Shown: positions 15,742 to 24,614, counted from the stretch's first letter. The stretch is 64,000 nucleotides of DNA from Parvibaculaceae bacterium (GCA_019636015.1 JAHBYJ010000001.1:62001-126000); one strand, 5' to 3'. The notes: generated from the sequence alone by a model not told the origin. Numbers and translations are program-made.

Positions 15742-16188
15742 CTACTTCTTCTTGCTCCTATCGATCAGCGGCACCATCCGAATCGTGGATGTGCCCTTCG
15801 CGACAATGACGCCATCGGCATTCTTGAGATTGCCTTCGACGAACATGGTGGAGCGGCCGCGCCGCTCGATCCAGGCTTCGGCGACGAGGCGGCCGGGCGT
15901 TGCCGGCGCGAAGAAGGACACCTTGATCTCGAGCGACATGGGCGTCTGCTCGAAATTCGTGACGCACATGGCGGCCCGCGCCATGGCCGCATCGATCCAG
16001 CCCGTAACGAAACCGCCCTGCACCACGCCGCCCGAATGGCACATGCGCATCTCGGCCTCGACCTCGATCGCGGCGCAGCCCTTTTCGGCGTCCATATACA
16101 GTGTACGGACGATGCCGAGCGACTGGCCGAGGCCGTCCTTGCCGGCCTCGTCGTCGAAGCGCTTTTCGGGGGCGGATGTATCGGGCAT
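15742..16188 (-). CDS. PaaI-type hotdog thioesterase
   Basis: 148-residue single hotdog-fold protein. MRMCHSGGVVQGGFVTGWIDAA matches the active-site region of PaaI/YdiI-type acyl-CoA thioesterases (HxGG-V-QGG ... D). It should hydrolyse an acyl- or aryl-CoA to the free acid and CoA in the cytosol. The C-terminus is a basic run (DRSKKK). Its neighbours are not obviously linked in function, so the substrate is unknown. Confidence 0.82.
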   Translation of the reverse strand: MPDTSAPEKRFDDEAGKDGLGQSLGIVRTLYMDAEKGCAAIEVEAEMRMCHSGGVVQGGFVTGWIDAAMARAAMCVTNFEQTPMSLEIKVSFFAPATPGRLVAEAWIERRGRSTMFVEGNLKNADGVIVAKGTSTIRMVPLIDRSKKK

Positions 16189-16359
16189 GTCGGGTCTCGC
16201 TGGAACGTGCGGTGATTGAAGATGGCGGCAGTCTAGGCATTTTGGCCTTGCGGGGAAGCGCCATTCCCGGTTCAGATGAAAACCAGCCGCTGTTCATCGG
16301 CGGACCGGAAAGGCCCCGGATGGGGCGCCCGGCAAACGGTGATAGAGGGGAAGGCGGGA

Positions 16360-16812
16360 ATGCTTCTCGGACGGCCAATGGCGATCCTTCTTGCCGCCGC
16401 GCATCTTGCCATCGGCACAATCATGCTGCCGGGCAGCGCCGGCGCCCGCCCCGCCCCGATGAGCGCGGCGGATCACGCGGCGGCCCTCGCCTTCATCGGC
16501 GAAACGGAAACCGCCATGGCGGAAGCCGAAGCGGCGCTTGAGAGCGGGGACACGGATGGCGCCGCCACGCGGCGCGACGACCTCAGCGCCCGGCTCGCTA
16601 CGCTCCGCCGGATGATGACGGAAGCCGCGCAGCGCGACCGCATCGGCGCGAAAGGAAGCGTCGTCACCCCGGAGCGCGAGCGCGCCCGCGACACGATCGC
16701 CCGCGCGGGCGCCATGGAGGAACGGTTGCAGGACCTCTGGACCATCTGGTCCCAACGCGCCCGCGGCGATGCCTCCGGCTGCATGGGGGCGGAGGGCTAC
16801 CGGCCATGCTGA
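16360..16812 (+). CDS. Exported hypothetical protein
   Basis: 150 residues from ATG 16360, which follows GGGAAGG; the longer in-frame start at 16276 is rejected because it buries the signal peptide. The segment MAILLAAAHLAIGTIMLPGSAGARP is a likely signal sequence. The mature part is helical and rich in Ala, Arg and Glu (EAEAALESGDTDGAATRRDDLSARL in parts), with two Cys near the C-terminus. I recognise no family. It overlaps the PAS-domain gene by 7 bases, so the two are co-translated. Confidence 0.6.
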   Translation: MLLGRPMAILLAAAHLAIGTIMLPGSAGARPAPMSAADHAAALAFIGETETAMAEAEAALESGDTDGAATRRDDLSARLATLRRMMTEAAQRDRIGAKGSVVTPERERARDTIARAGAMEERLQDLWTIWSQRARGDASGCMGAEGYRPC

Positions 16813-17297
16813 ACAATGTGACGGCCTTCCGCCCGCTCGAGGATTTTGCCACGCTGCCGCCGAAGCTCGCCGCGCTTCATGCCTGGTGGCGCGCGAAGCA
16901 GGAGGCGAAAGCAGGCGCACTGCCCTCGCGCGGCGACGTCGACCCCGCCGAACTCCGACACATGCTGCCGCATATCGCGCTGGTCGATGTGCTGCGCGAC
17001 CCGCTCGACTGGCGCTACCGCCTCGTCGGCACACGGCTCGTGGAGGTGATGGGCGGCGAGCGCACCGGCAAGCGGATGCGCGAACTGCTCACGCCGCCCG
17101 CCATCGAAGGTTCGGTCGTGCTGATGACACGCCTCCTCGAAACGCGCATGCCGCTCGCCTTCACGGGCACGCTCTACTGGCTTGAAAGGGAATATGTCGG
17201 CTTTCACGCCCTCGCACTGCCGCTCTCGAGTACCGGCGCGGACATCGACATGGCGGTAATGGGACTCGATTTCGGGATACCGGACGCCGGGCCCTAA
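16806..17297 (+). CDS. PAS-domain protein (PAS_5 type)
   Basis: 163 residues. The pattern LAALHAWWRAKQEAKAGALPSR ... LRHMLPHIALVDVL ... WRYRLVGTRLVEVMGGERTGK is typical of the alphaproteobacterial PAS_5 family, a sensory PAS fold without attached output domain. It is probably a cytosolic sensor or adaptor with unknown ligand. The start ATGC overlaps the end of the exported protein gene. A small hairpin follows the stop. Confidence 0.8.
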   Translation: MLNNVTAFRPLEDFATLPPKLAALHAWWRAKQEAKAGALPSRGDVDPAELRHMLPHIALVDVLRDPLDWRYRLVGTRLVEVMGGERTGKRMRELLTPPAIEGSVVLMTRLLETRMPLAFTGTLYWLEREYVGFHALALPLSSTGADIDMAVMGLDFGIPDAGP

Positions 17298-17315
17298 AGG
17301 CGCATCGCCTGTTTT
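17298..17315 (+). terminator. Weak terminator after the PAS gene
   Basis: AGGCG-CAT-CGCCT followed by GTTTT directly after the PAS gene stop codon. The stem is only five pairs, so termination would be partial. Confidence 0.4.
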
Positions 17316-17366
17316 GCGTTTGCGAAATCAGCAAGACAAAGAGATTTTTTCCGACGGCATCGCCAT

Positions 17367-17395
17367 TTGCTTGGGCGCTGCGCAGGAACCATAAT
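17367..17395 (+). promoter_or_regulatory. Sigma-70-type promoter candidate for the lipoprotein gene
   Basis: TTGCTT at 17367-17372, a 17-base spacer, and CATAAT at 17390-17395. The -10 matches five of six consensus positions. It lies 28 bases before the lipoprotein start, in the AT-richer patch that begins here. Confidence 0.5.
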
Positions 17396-17422
17396 CTGCG
17401 CGGGCAATATCAAGAGGGGATG

Positions 17423-18082
17423 ATGAAAATGAAAGCTCGCGTACTGCTTATTTTGCTCACGATGCCACTCGCGTCGGCATGCATCAAAGGCGTCGACATG
17501 ACACCTGCAAAAATCGCGCGGCAGAATATGAGCGCTACGGTGGCAAGTTTCGAGGAAATGGATTTCAAGACCGTCTCGTTCCCATCGGTCACCCCGGAAA
17601 TGCTTTCCGTCGGAGACCCGGTGTTCGATTTTCGGGAAGACGGAATGAGCTATTTCAGGGCGTACGTGCTTCCGGCATCACAAAGCCCCTACATTCTCGA
17701 GGTAACGAGTGACAGGGTTCAATATAATTGTGCCCCTTGCACCTTGGGCATCGTGAGGCCTGACGTTCTTCTTCTCGACGCCGATAAAAAGCCCCTGAAG
17801 AACATCCAATGGCCGGAGCCGTACATCAACTCTTCGGTTGGAAAGACTCGGCGATACATGACATCGACAATTACACCGGAAATGGGGGCACGCTATGCCG
17901 TGGTCTATACTGCAAGCCGATATATAGGCCATGAGGAAGTCGGTTGGGACCAGGCAGGTTATAGAGGATTAGCCCCCGCAGACAGCATTCCGATTCCTTT
18001 GCGACCTCGCTACTGGGCGACGGGCACACCTGTAGGCCCCATGAGTTTCGTTCTAAGGGAAGTAGACAGCGATAGAATCTGA
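17423..18082 (+). CDS. Putative lipoprotein, weakly MalM-like
   Basis: About 219 residues with a lipoprotein signal: basic start (KMKARV), hydrophobic stretch and lipobox LASAC. The mature protein is beta-rich; PVFDFREDGMSYFRAYVLP and RPDVLLLDADKKPLKN resemble the layout of periplasmic MalM-family proteins, but the likeness is by eye and weak. ATG at 17423 or 17429 is best placed relative to AGAGGGG. Base composition is AT-richer than the neighbours and a good promoter lies just upstream. Nothing nearby concerns maltose. Function is unknown. Confidence 0.6.
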   Translation: MKMKARVLLILLTMPLASACIKGVDMTPAKIARQNMSATVASFEEMDFKTVSFPSVTPEMLSVGDPVFDFREDGMSYFRAYVLPASQSPYILEVTSDRVQYNCAPCTLGIVRPDVLLLDADKKPLKNIQWPEPYINSSVGKTRRYMTSTITPEMGARYAVVYTASRYIGHEEVGWDQAGYRGLAPADSIPIPLRPRYWATGTPVGPMSFVLREVDSDRI

Positions 18083-18250
18083 GGTGGCGCTCACCGGCGA
18101 AAGCCGTGCGACGTGCCCGACAAGACTTCAGGGCCGCATCGAAAGCTTCAGGCTCGACATGCGGACCAACTCACCTGCCGCGCGGGATTGAGGGTAGAGA
18201 TGAGGCTGAAGATGGCGGCTTGAGTCCGTCGGCAATAGAAGCCACTTACT

Positions 18251-18457
18251 CTACCGTCGGTGACAATCCGGGCAACAATGGAAGCATCCATCTGCGCGAG
18301 GATATTTCAGCTTCGCAGCGACCACCGCAGGCGCACAAGTTGGAAAGTCACCAAGGTAGGTGCGGTTGCCTAGGCCGGGCAGCCAAGAGCAGCTTTCTCT
18401 ATGCACTTCATGATCGCCGTTGGATTGCGCGGTATCGTTTACATAGTAGTGAGCCAT
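18251..18457 (-). CDS. Small Cys/His-rich conserved hypothetical protein
   Basis: 68 residues starting MAHYYVNDTAQSNGDHEVHR. Conserved-looking features are EVHRESCSWLP, YLGDFPTCAPAV and the end GCFHCCPDCHRR; the Cys/His spacing suggests a small metal-binding or disulfide-bonded protein. I recall similar short proteins in scattered bacteria, annotated as hypothetical. ATG at 18457 has AGGA upstream; an earlier in-frame start at 18499 lacks one. The 170-base stretch on each side holds nothing I can identify. Confidence 0.7.
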   Translation of the reverse strand: MAHYYVNDTAQSNGDHEVHRESCSWLPGLGNRTYLGDFPTCAPAVVAAKLKYPRADGCFHCCPDCHRR

Positions 18458-18627
18458 CTCGTGTTCCTTTCTCGACTTCAGGAATACGCGACGCAACAAG
18501 ACTAAGGATCAGGTTCACAGCTATTGGGGACGGCACGTAATTGAGTCGGGACCTGTCCGTTGTGTTTATTCAACTTAGGTACATAGAATCAACATTCCCA
18601 CGGGCGCACTCTCAACTAACTATCCAA

Positions 18628-19734
18628 TCATTTCTTTTGGTCGTCGTCGGCGCTCGAAGACGAATGAGGCAGCTCAAGAATCGGGTCACCTTCAACTTTT
18701 GGAAATAGCAGCTGATCAGCGACGTTCTGTAAAACTTGGTAATCTGATGGCAGTTCTTCCGGAGTCTCTCCCTCTTTCGCCGTTTGCGCAGGTGGTAGCA
18801 CGCGTATTTCAACCGTCATTCCTCGCTCAATGCGTGCCAGAAGAGAGTTGAGTGCTAGAGAAATATCTGACCTTTGCTCGTGTTTCCGTCCACTGCCATC
18901 CGGCGCAGAGCGCAATATTTCTTCTGTTTTCTCCTCAACTGCTTGCTTCACAACTTCCTTCATTGTCGACTTGAACGTCTCAGACAGATCGCTTTTCTTG
19001 TTCTTGAGCACGTCGATACGCTCCGTTCGCACTCGTATTTCTCTTATTTCCTCAAGTTGTTTCCACGTGTGTAGCGCCCAAGTAACGGCCGCACCAATGG
19101 CAGCGATGGTTGCTGGGTCGAGAAGAAAAAAGAAGAGCGGATCGCTGCTAGATATCTGTCGAACTTCAACAGGTTCGATGCTCCCCTTTGTGGCTTCGGA
19201 GAATGCACGAATAATCCGATTTAGCTCCCTTAGTTCTTTTATTAGTTGATCTAATTGGTTTTTGAACAGCTTACGCGGTATCAAAAATCCAATCTCAGCT
19301 TCGCCAGCCTCCAGATCATCGGTTTCTATTCTCAGAAGCGCTAAGTTCCCCTTTAATTGCTTCAGTTGAGCGATAAATTGCTCACGTTCTTGCCTGAACT
19401 TTTCGATTTCATCTCTAGCGACTGCTAGAGTCGCTGCGTTGGATGCAACAATTCCACGGATGTAGCTCGCTATGTCGTCGGAGAAGAATTTCGCCGCATC
19501 AATTTCTTCGAGCTGAACGATCTGGGCAGGCTGGAAATTCTTGCGCAAACGGGTCAACGAGGCTTCAAAGTTCTTCGATGCCTCAGAGAATGAGTTCTGA
19601 TTCGCAGCATCATTTGGACTGTTCACAAGATTTGTAAGCGCCTGAACGAGATCATTCAGCCTTGCCTGCGCTTTTGCTCTTGCCTCTTCCTGAAGAAGAA
19701 ACTCAACAATTACCCGGAGTCGAGCAGCGTTCAC
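18628..19734 (-). CDS. Coiled-coil protein with one central membrane segment, unknown
   Basis: 368 residues. Residues 1 to about 190 are charged helices with heptad-like repeats (EEIDAAKFF, ARDEIEKFRQEREQFIAQLKQL in parts; LIKELRELNRIIRAFSEA). DPLFFFLLDPATIAAIGAAV near residue 205 could be a single membrane helix. A second coiled coil follows (QLEEIREIRVRTERIDVLKNK in parts), then an Arg-poor acidic tail ending SSSSADDDQKK. GTG at 19734 is chosen because GGGAGG lies 5 bases upstream; a TTG at 19755 is also in frame. Composition is clearly AT-richer than the flanks, suggesting horizontal origin. No family recognised. Confidence 0.65.
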   Translation of the reverse strand: MNAARLRVIVEFLLQEEARAKAQARLNDLVQALTNLVNSPNDAANQNSFSEASKNFEASLTRLRKNFQPAQIVQLEEIDAAKFFSDDIASYIRGIVASNAATLAVARDEIEKFRQEREQFIAQLKQLKGNLALLRIETDDLEAGEAEIGFLIPRKLFKNQLDQLIKELRELNRIIRAFSEATKGSIEPVEVRQISSSDPLFFFLLDPATIAAIGAAVTWALHTWKQLEEIREIRVRTERIDVLKNKKSDLSETFKSTMKEVVKQAVEEKTEEILRSAPDGSGRKHEQRSDISLALNSLLARIERGMTVEIRVLPPAQTAKEGETPEELPSDYQVLQNVADQLLFPKVEGDPILELPHSSSSADDDQKK

Positions 19735-19929
19735 CTCATCCTCCCGACGATTCAAAACCTAGTTACATTACGCCCCATAATCTGACGGGTCAGCCCCCTC
19801 GACATCCCGCCTCTTTTCCCCCATATTCCGCCCGCTTACTTACAAAATTGAAGGCAGCGGGAAGCGGCCCGGGTAAGCGCCTCATGGCTTGCGATTGACG
19901 CTGCGGCGGCGGGGGCTTAAGCCCTTTCC
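19735..19929. other. Intergenic, no gene seen
   Basis: Between the coiled-coil gene and the palindrome cluster I see no ORF with a ribosome binding site. It marks the return from AT-richer to GC-rich composition and may contain the boundary of the accessory patch. Confidence 0.35.
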
Positions 19930-20116
19930 TTGCGGTGCCCGGCCCATTCCGGGCCTGCCGGACATCCGTCGAAGAAAGACACCGGCTTTCGCCGGTGCAG
20001 GCGCGGATGGCCCGGATGAACCGGGCCATGACGGCTGAGTAGAGACCGGGGCTCACAAGAGCCTCACCAGGAGGCCGAAAGGCCCATGGACCCCCGGCTT
20101 GCGCCGGGGTGACACG
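19930..20116. repeat. Cluster of dispersed palindromic elements
   Basis: Three clear hairpins in a row: CACCGGC-TTTC-GCCGGTG (19980-19997), ATGGCCCGG-ATGAA-CCGGGCCAT (20007-20029) and CCCCGGC-TTGC-GCCGGGG within 20086-20116, the last followed by GTGACAC. Their cores and the GTCA/TGAC flanks match other copies in this window at about 22.1, 24.6, 33.0 and 38.9 kb. Confidence 0.7.
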
Positions 20117-20172
20117 GAATTTTAGAGACAGAAGAGTTCAGACCCCAAAAGCCCTATCGAAGGAGCGCCCCC

Positions 20173-22023
20173 ATGCCGAGCTACAAGGCCCCCGTGGAAG
20201 ACTTCATGTTCCTGTTCCACGAGCTTCTCGAAATCGACAAGCGCCGCGAGGTGCCGGGCTTTGAGGATCTGACGCCCGACATGACGCAGGCGATCCTCGA
20301 AGGCGGCGCGAAATTCTGCGAGGAAGTGCTGCAGCCGCTGAACCAGGTGGGCGACGAGCATGGCTGCGTGCTGGAAAACGGCGTCGTGCGCACACCCCCC
20401 GGCTTCAAGGAGGCTTTCCAGAAATATTGCGAGGATGGCTGGAACCGCCTCGGCGCGCCCGTGGATGCGGGCGGCGCGGGGCTTCCCTCCGTCATCACCT
20501 TCGCCTTCACCGAAATGGGCATGTCGGCGAACCAGGCCTTCTCCATGTATCCGGGGCTGACGACCGCGGCCTATTCCGCGCTCTGGGCGACGGGCGAGCC
20601 CTGGATGAAGGAACATGTGGCCAAGAAGATGATCTCCGGCGAATGGACCGGGACCATGTGCCTCACCGAGCCGCATTGCGGCACGGACCTGAAGCTGATG
20701 AAGACGAAAGCCGTGCCGCAGGAAGACGGCACCTACCGCATCACCGGCACCAAGATCTTCATCTCGGGCGGCGATCACGACATGACGGACAACATCATCC
20801 ACATGGTGATCGCGAAAGTGCCGGACGAGGACGGCAAGCTCGCGAACGATCTCTCGACGGTCAACTTCTTCATGGTGCCGAAGATGCTGGTCGACAAGGA
20901 GACGGGCGCGATCACGGGCCGGAACGGCGTTTCCTGCGGCTCCATCGAAAAGAAGATGGGCATCAAGGGCAATGCGACCGCCGTGCTGAACTTCGACGAC
21001 GCCGTGGCCTATCGGCTCGGCGGCCGCCCGCCGGAGAAGAAGACCGAAACCGGCGAGGTGAAGAAGTCGAAATCGGCCGGCATGGCCGGCATGTTCGGCA
21101 TGATGAACGGCGCGCGCATGGGCGTCGGCATCCAGGGCATCGCGATCGGCGAAGTGGCCTATCAGAACGGCGTCAACTACGCGAAGGAGCGCCTTGCCGG
21201 CCGCGCGCTGACCGGCGCGAAGAACCCGGACGGGCCGGCGGACCCCATCATGGTGTTCCCGGATGTGCGCCGTCTGCTCCTCTCGTCGCGTTCCTTCGTG
21301 GAAGGCGCCCGCGCGCTCGCCATGTATGTCTCGATGCTCTTCACGCTGCAGATTTTCGGCAAGGACGAGAAGGAACGCGAGGAAGCGGCCGATCTCGCCC
21401 AGCTCATGACGCCGGTCATCAAGGCCTTCTTCACCGACAAGGGCTTCCAGGCAGCGAACGATTCCATGCAGGTGTTCGGCGGCCATGGCTATGTCCGCGA
21501 TCACGGCATGGAGCAGTTCGTGCGCGATGCGCGCATCAACCAGGTCTATGAAGGCGCGAACGGCATTCAGGCGCTCGACCTCGTGGGCCGCAAGATGACG
21601 GCAAAGGGCGGCCGCGCCACCATGACCTTCTTCGCGAAGGTGGAGGAATTCATCAAGGCGAACGAGGCCAATGCCGAGATGAAGCCCTATGTCGAACCGC
21701 TGAAGGCGGGCTACAAGCGGCTTGGCGAAGCGGCCGGCTGGCTGATGGAAAACGCGCCGAAGAATTACGACAATGCGGGCGCTGCCTCCTACGACATGCT
21801 GAACATCTTCGGCACCGTCGCGCTCGGCTGGATGTGGGCGCAGATGGCGAAGGTCTCGCTCGCGAAGCTCAAGGCCGGCGAAGGCAATCCCGAGTTCTAC
21901 AAGCGGAAGCTCACGCTGGCGCGCTACTGGATGGAGCGCGAAATACCGCTCACCTCCGGCTGGCTCGAACGCGCGAAGATGGGCGCCGAGGGCTTCATGG
22001 AGCTCGAGGAAGCGGCCTTCTGA
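20173..22023 (+). CDS. Acyl-CoA dehydrogenase, large FadE-like type
   Basis: 616 residues, longer than the usual 380-400, with N-terminal, middle (beta) and C-terminal acyl-CoA dehydrogenase domains plus a C-terminal extension. Seen are CLTEPHCGTDL (flavin/substrate region), MQVFGGHGYVRDHGMEQFVRD and VYEGANGIQALDL, where Glu460 would be the catalytic base. It oxidises acyl-CoA in beta-oxidation using FAD. AAGGAGCG precedes the ATG. It is followed by a strong terminator and seems monocistronic. Probably acts on medium or long chains, as similar large enzymes do; this is inference. Confidence 0.92.
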   Translation: MPSYKAPVEDFMFLFHELLEIDKRREVPGFEDLTPDMTQAILEGGAKFCEEVLQPLNQVGDEHGCVLENGVVRTPPGFKEAFQKYCEDGWNRLGAPVDAGGAGLPSVITFAFTEMGMSANQAFSMYPGLTTAAYSALWATGEPWMKEHVAKKMISGEWTGTMCLTEPHCGTDLKLMKTKAVPQEDGTYRITGTKIFISGGDHDMTDNIIHMVIAKVPDEDGKLANDLSTVNFFMVPKMLVDKETGAITGRNGVSCGSIEKKMGIKGNATAVLNFDDAVAYRLGGRPPEKKTETGEVKKSKSAGMAGMFGMMNGARMGVGIQGIAIGEVAYQNGVNYAKERLAGRALTGAKNPDGPADPIMVFPDVRRLLLSSRSFVEGARALAMYVSMLFTLQIFGKDEKEREEAADLAQLMTPVIKAFFTDKGFQAANDSMQVFGGHGYVRDHGMEQFVRDARINQVYEGANGIQALDLVGRKMTAKGGRATMTFFAKVEEFIKANEANAEMKPYVEPLKAGYKRLGEAAGWLMENAPKNYDNAGAASYDMLNIFGTVALGWMWAQMAKVSLAKLKAGEGNPEFYKRKLTLARYWMEREIPLTSGWLERAKMGAEGFMELEEAAF

Positions 22024-22044
22024 GGCTGCGGATAGAGAATACGG

Positions 22045-22073
22045 AAAGGGCGTCCTGAGGGGCGCCCTTTTTT
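22045..22073 (+). terminator. Rho-independent terminator of the acyl-CoA dehydrogenase
   Basis: AAAGGGCG and CGCCCTTT flank a 10-base loop and run into six T residues, 21 bases after the stop codon. Confidence 0.9.
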
Positions 22074-22090
22074 GTTTGCCTCCAACAAAA

Positions 22091-22225
22091 ATGTCACCCC
22101 CGGGCTTGACCCGGGGGTCCAGAGCGGCACCCAATAGTGCTGGTGACAGGTCTGTAAGTTTCTTTCGAAGAGTGACGGCGCGTTCCGCGCCTTCTGGATT
22201 GCCGGGTCAAGCCCGGCAATGACAT
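22091..22225. repeat. Mirrored pair of palindromic elements (BIME-like)
   Basis: ATGTCA leads into ACCCCCGGG-CTTGA-CCCGGGGGT (22096-22118) and TCCAGA; on the other side TCTGGA leads into ATTGCCGGG-TCAAG-CCCGGCAAT (22198-22220) and TGACAT. The two units are thus in opposite orientation, about 80 bases apart. They lie in the 303-base gap before the acetyltransferase; apart from the terminator nothing else is seen there. Confidence 0.75.
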
Positions 22226-22326
22226 GTGTATTTTCACCGCGATGACACTTGTGGATGTGGTGACGCGAAACAAGACCTCACATCCTTGTCTGTTGACGGA
22301 TGATGCGTCCGGCGCGAGAAAGGCGC

Positions 22327-22782
22327 ATGACGACGCTTCGTTTCACACCCGTCTCGCCCGCCGACCGCGCCACGCTCGAAACGCTGGTGCGCGACTACTA
22401 TGCCTTTGACGGCCATGAGTATGACGAGGCCGAACAGGGCCCGGCGCTCGATCTCGTCTGCGCCGGCGAAGCGAACGCGCTTGCCTTCCTGATCCATGCG
22501 GGTGAGACGCTTGCGGGCTATCTGATCCTCACCATCGGCTTCTCGGTCGAATATGGCGGACGGGACGGCTTCATCGACGAACTGCATCTTGTGGAAGCCT
22601 TCAGGAGCCGCGGCCTCGGACGCGAAGTGATGAACTTCGCCGAGCATGCGGCGCGCGAGGCCGGCATCCGCTATCTCCATCTCGAGGTGGAGCTGCATAA
22701 CGAGCGCGCAAGACGGCTCTACGATGCGCGGGGCTATGAGGATTCCGGCCGCACGCTGATGTCGAAGCGGCTGGCGGACTGA
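22327..22782 (+). CDS. GNAT-family acetyltransferase
   Basis: 151 residues from ATG 22327 (GAGAAAGG upstream; an earlier ATG at 22300 is less likely). The acetyl-CoA-binding loop is seen in ELHLVEAFRSRGLGREVMNF, and the C-terminal HNERARRLYDARGYEDSG is typical of N-acetyltransferases. Cytosolic; the acceptor, amine or protein, is unknown. It is followed by the SDR gene after 74 bases. Confidence 0.85.
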   Translation: MTTLRFTPVSPADRATLETLVRDYYAFDGHEYDEAEQGPALDLVCAGEANALAFLIHAGETLAGYLILTIGFSVEYGGRDGFIDELHLVEAFRSRGLGREVMNFAEHAAREAGIRYLHLEVELHNERARRLYDARGYEDSGRTLMSKRLAD

Positions 22783-22856
22783 CAAGGGACATTTGCCCAT
22801 TTCCCCTGCGTCATATAGCTTCCCCGCACTCGAAAATCCGAAACGGGGGAACCCAG

Positions 22857-23624
22857 ATGAAAAATCTCTTCAGCGTCGAGGGCAAGACGGTCCTCATCAC
22901 CGGCGGCTCGCGCGGCATCGGCGAGATGATCGCGACCGGCTTCGTCGAAAACGGCGCCAAGGTCTATATCACCGCGCGCAAGGCGCAGGCCTGCAACGAG
23001 CTTGCAGAGGAACTGTCGAAGAAAGGCACCTGCATCTCGCTGCCCTTCGACCTCGGCACCATGGAAGGCATCGCGGGCATCACCGCGGAGCTCGGCAAGC
23101 GTGAGCCGAAGCTCGACGTGCTCATCAACAATGCGGGCGCGGCCTGGGGCGAACCGATCGACGACTATTCGGAAAGCGGCTGGGACAAGGTGCAGAACAT
23201 CAACCTCAAGGGCGTGTTCTTCCTGACGCAGAAAATGCTGCCGCTGCTGCGGAAATCCGCAAGCGCCGAAAATCCCGCCCGCGTGATCAACACGGCGTCC
23301 GTCAACGGCATCGAGCCGCCGGAGCTTGAGACCTATGCCTATTCCTCGTCCAAGGCGGGCGTCATCATGCTGACGCGGCATCTGGCAAAGCGCCTCGCGC
23401 GCGAGCACATCCTCGTCAACGCCATCGCGCCCGGCCCCTTCCCGAGCCAGATGATGAAGGCAACGCTGGACAGCATGGGCGACTATATCCGCGCGAACAA
23501 TCCGCTCGGCCGCATCGGCACACCGGAAGACGCGGCGGGCGTCGCGATCTTCCTCGCCTCGCGCGCAAGCGCCTACACGACCGGCGCGACCATCCCCGTC
23601 GATGGCGGCTCTGCGGAAGTTTGA
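22857..23624 (+). CDS. Short-chain dehydrogenase/reductase (SDR)
   Basis: 255 residues. The nucleotide-binding loop is GGSRGIG at residues 16-22, NNAG is present (LINNAGAAWG), and the catalytic Tyr162-x-x-x-Lys166 lies in YAYSSSKAG. The arginine after the glycine loop (SRGIG) and TARKAQ after the second strand suggest preference for NADP. It oxidises or reduces a hydroxy/keto group; the resemblance is to fabG-like and rhlG-like enzymes, so a 3-oxoacyl substrate is plausible but unproven. A long hairpin separates it from the convergent DJ-1/PfpI gene. Confidence 0.9.
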   Translation: MKNLFSVEGKTVLITGGSRGIGEMIATGFVENGAKVYITARKAQACNELAEELSKKGTCISLPFDLGTMEGIAGITAELGKREPKLDVLINNAGAAWGEPIDDYSESGWDKVQNINLKGVFFLTQKMLPLLRKSASAENPARVINTASVNGIEPPELETYAYSSSKAGVIMLTRHLAKRLAREHILVNAIAPGPFPSQMMKATLDSMGDYIRANNPLGRIGTPEDAAGVAIFLASRASAYTTGATIPVDGGSAEV

Positions 23625-23630
23625 TCGGCT

Positions 23631-23668
23631 GGCTCCTTCCTTCTCCCGTAAGGGAGAAAGAAGGAGCC
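23631..23668. terminator. Bidirectional terminator hairpin
   Basis: A 17-base arm starting GGCTCCTTCC, loop GTAA, and a 17-base complementary arm ending GGAGCC with one mismatch. It lies between the convergent SDR and DJ-1/PfpI genes. Confidence 0.8.
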
Positions 23669-23703
23669 ATCGTCAGGCCGTGGAAGCGTGAGGGGTCTTC
23701 TCC

Positions 23704-24420
23704 CTACTCCGCCGCTTCCCGCCTCAGCGCGTGCAGCGCCATCAGCACCCCATGCGCGACGCCCTCGGCGGAGGCCGGGTTCTGCCCCGTCACCACGCGG
23801 CCCTCGCGGCAGACCTGGCGCTCGAAGGGCTTGCCGCCCTCGAAGCGCGCACCGAGCCCGCGCAACTGCGTCTCGAGCAGGAAGGGCACGGCCTTGTCCT
23901 TGCCGGCCTTGCGCTCCTCCTCGTCGGTGAAACTGTTGATGAGGCGGTCCTTCACGAAGGGCGTGCCGTCCGACAGCCGCGCGCCGAGAAGCCCGGCGGG
24001 CCCGTGGCAGACCGCACCGACCACGCCGCCCTTCTCATAGACTTCCGAGATGAGACGCGACAGCGCGTCATTGTCCGGCATGTCCCACATGCAGCCATGG
24101 CCGCCAGGCAGATAGACCGCGTCGAAATCCTTCGCGTTGAGCTCGGAGACCGGCGTCGTGTTCTTGAGCGCCTTCACTGCCTTCGGATCCTTCAGGAAGC
24201 GGCGGACGCTTTCCGGCCGCTCGTCTTCATCGTCGGGCAGGCTCGAGGGATCGTGCGGCGGCTCGCCGCCCTCGATGGAACCGAGGACCACATCCACGCC
24301 ATCTTCGAGAAAGGCGTAATAGGGTGTCGTCATTTCCTCGTAGTGGAAGCCGGTCTTCTTGCCCGTATCGCCGAGCTGACCGTGCGAGGTAAGGACGATT
24401 GCAATACGTTGTTTCGCCAT
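23704..24420 (-). CDS. DJ-1/PfpI-family protein (Hsp31-like)
   Basis: 238 residues from ATG 24420 (GGAG 6 bases upstream). The nucleophile elbow is VGAVCHGPAGLLGA with the reactive Cys, and YLPGGHGCMWDM precedes it, as in Hsp31/HchA-type proteins. These act as glyoxalase III, deglycase or holdase chaperones. The reaction cannot be fixed from sequence alone. It is a single gene whose promoter region faces a palindromic repeat. Confidence 0.87.
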   Translation of the reverse strand: MAKQRIAIVLTSHGQLGDTGKKTGFHYEEMTTPYYAFLEDGVDVVLGSIEGGEPPHDPSSLPDDEDERPESVRRFLKDPKAVKALKNTTPVSELNAKDFDAVYLPGGHGCMWDMPDNDALSRLISEVYEKGGVVGAVCHGPAGLLGARLSDGTPFVKDRLINSFTDEEERKAGKDKAVPFLLETQLRGLGARFEGGKPFERQVCREGRVVTGQNPASAEGVAHGVLMALHALRREAAE

Positions 24421-24565
24421 GTCGCTCTCCATTGCGCTGAAAAAGCGTCATCGCGGCTTCGCACGACGACGCGCCAGCCCCGAGGAGGGAGATAGACCTT
24501 GCCGGAGGTGGGAAAAGCCTTATGCGCGAGACACGCTTATGTTTTGCATAATGCGTGAGGACGCC

Positions 24566-24614
24566 TCATCCCTCGCGTGTCAGCCCGGCATTTGCCGGGC
24601 GACACACGAGATGA
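24566..24614. repeat. Long single palindromic element
   Basis: An almost continuous hairpin: TCATC, CTCG, GTGTC, CCCGGCA on the left are matched by TGCCGGG, GACAC, CGAG, ATGA on the right with single-base bulges. Core and GTGTCA/GACAC flanks relate it to the other dispersed palindromes. It lies just after the stop codon of the hydrolase ending at 24628. Confidence 0.7.

Noticed and set aside
20122..22134. 670-residue minus-strand reading frame opposite the acyl-CoA dehydrogenase
   Set aside because: It is a mirror of the high-GC coding strand, with His/Arg/Ala-rich sequence and no recognisable domain.
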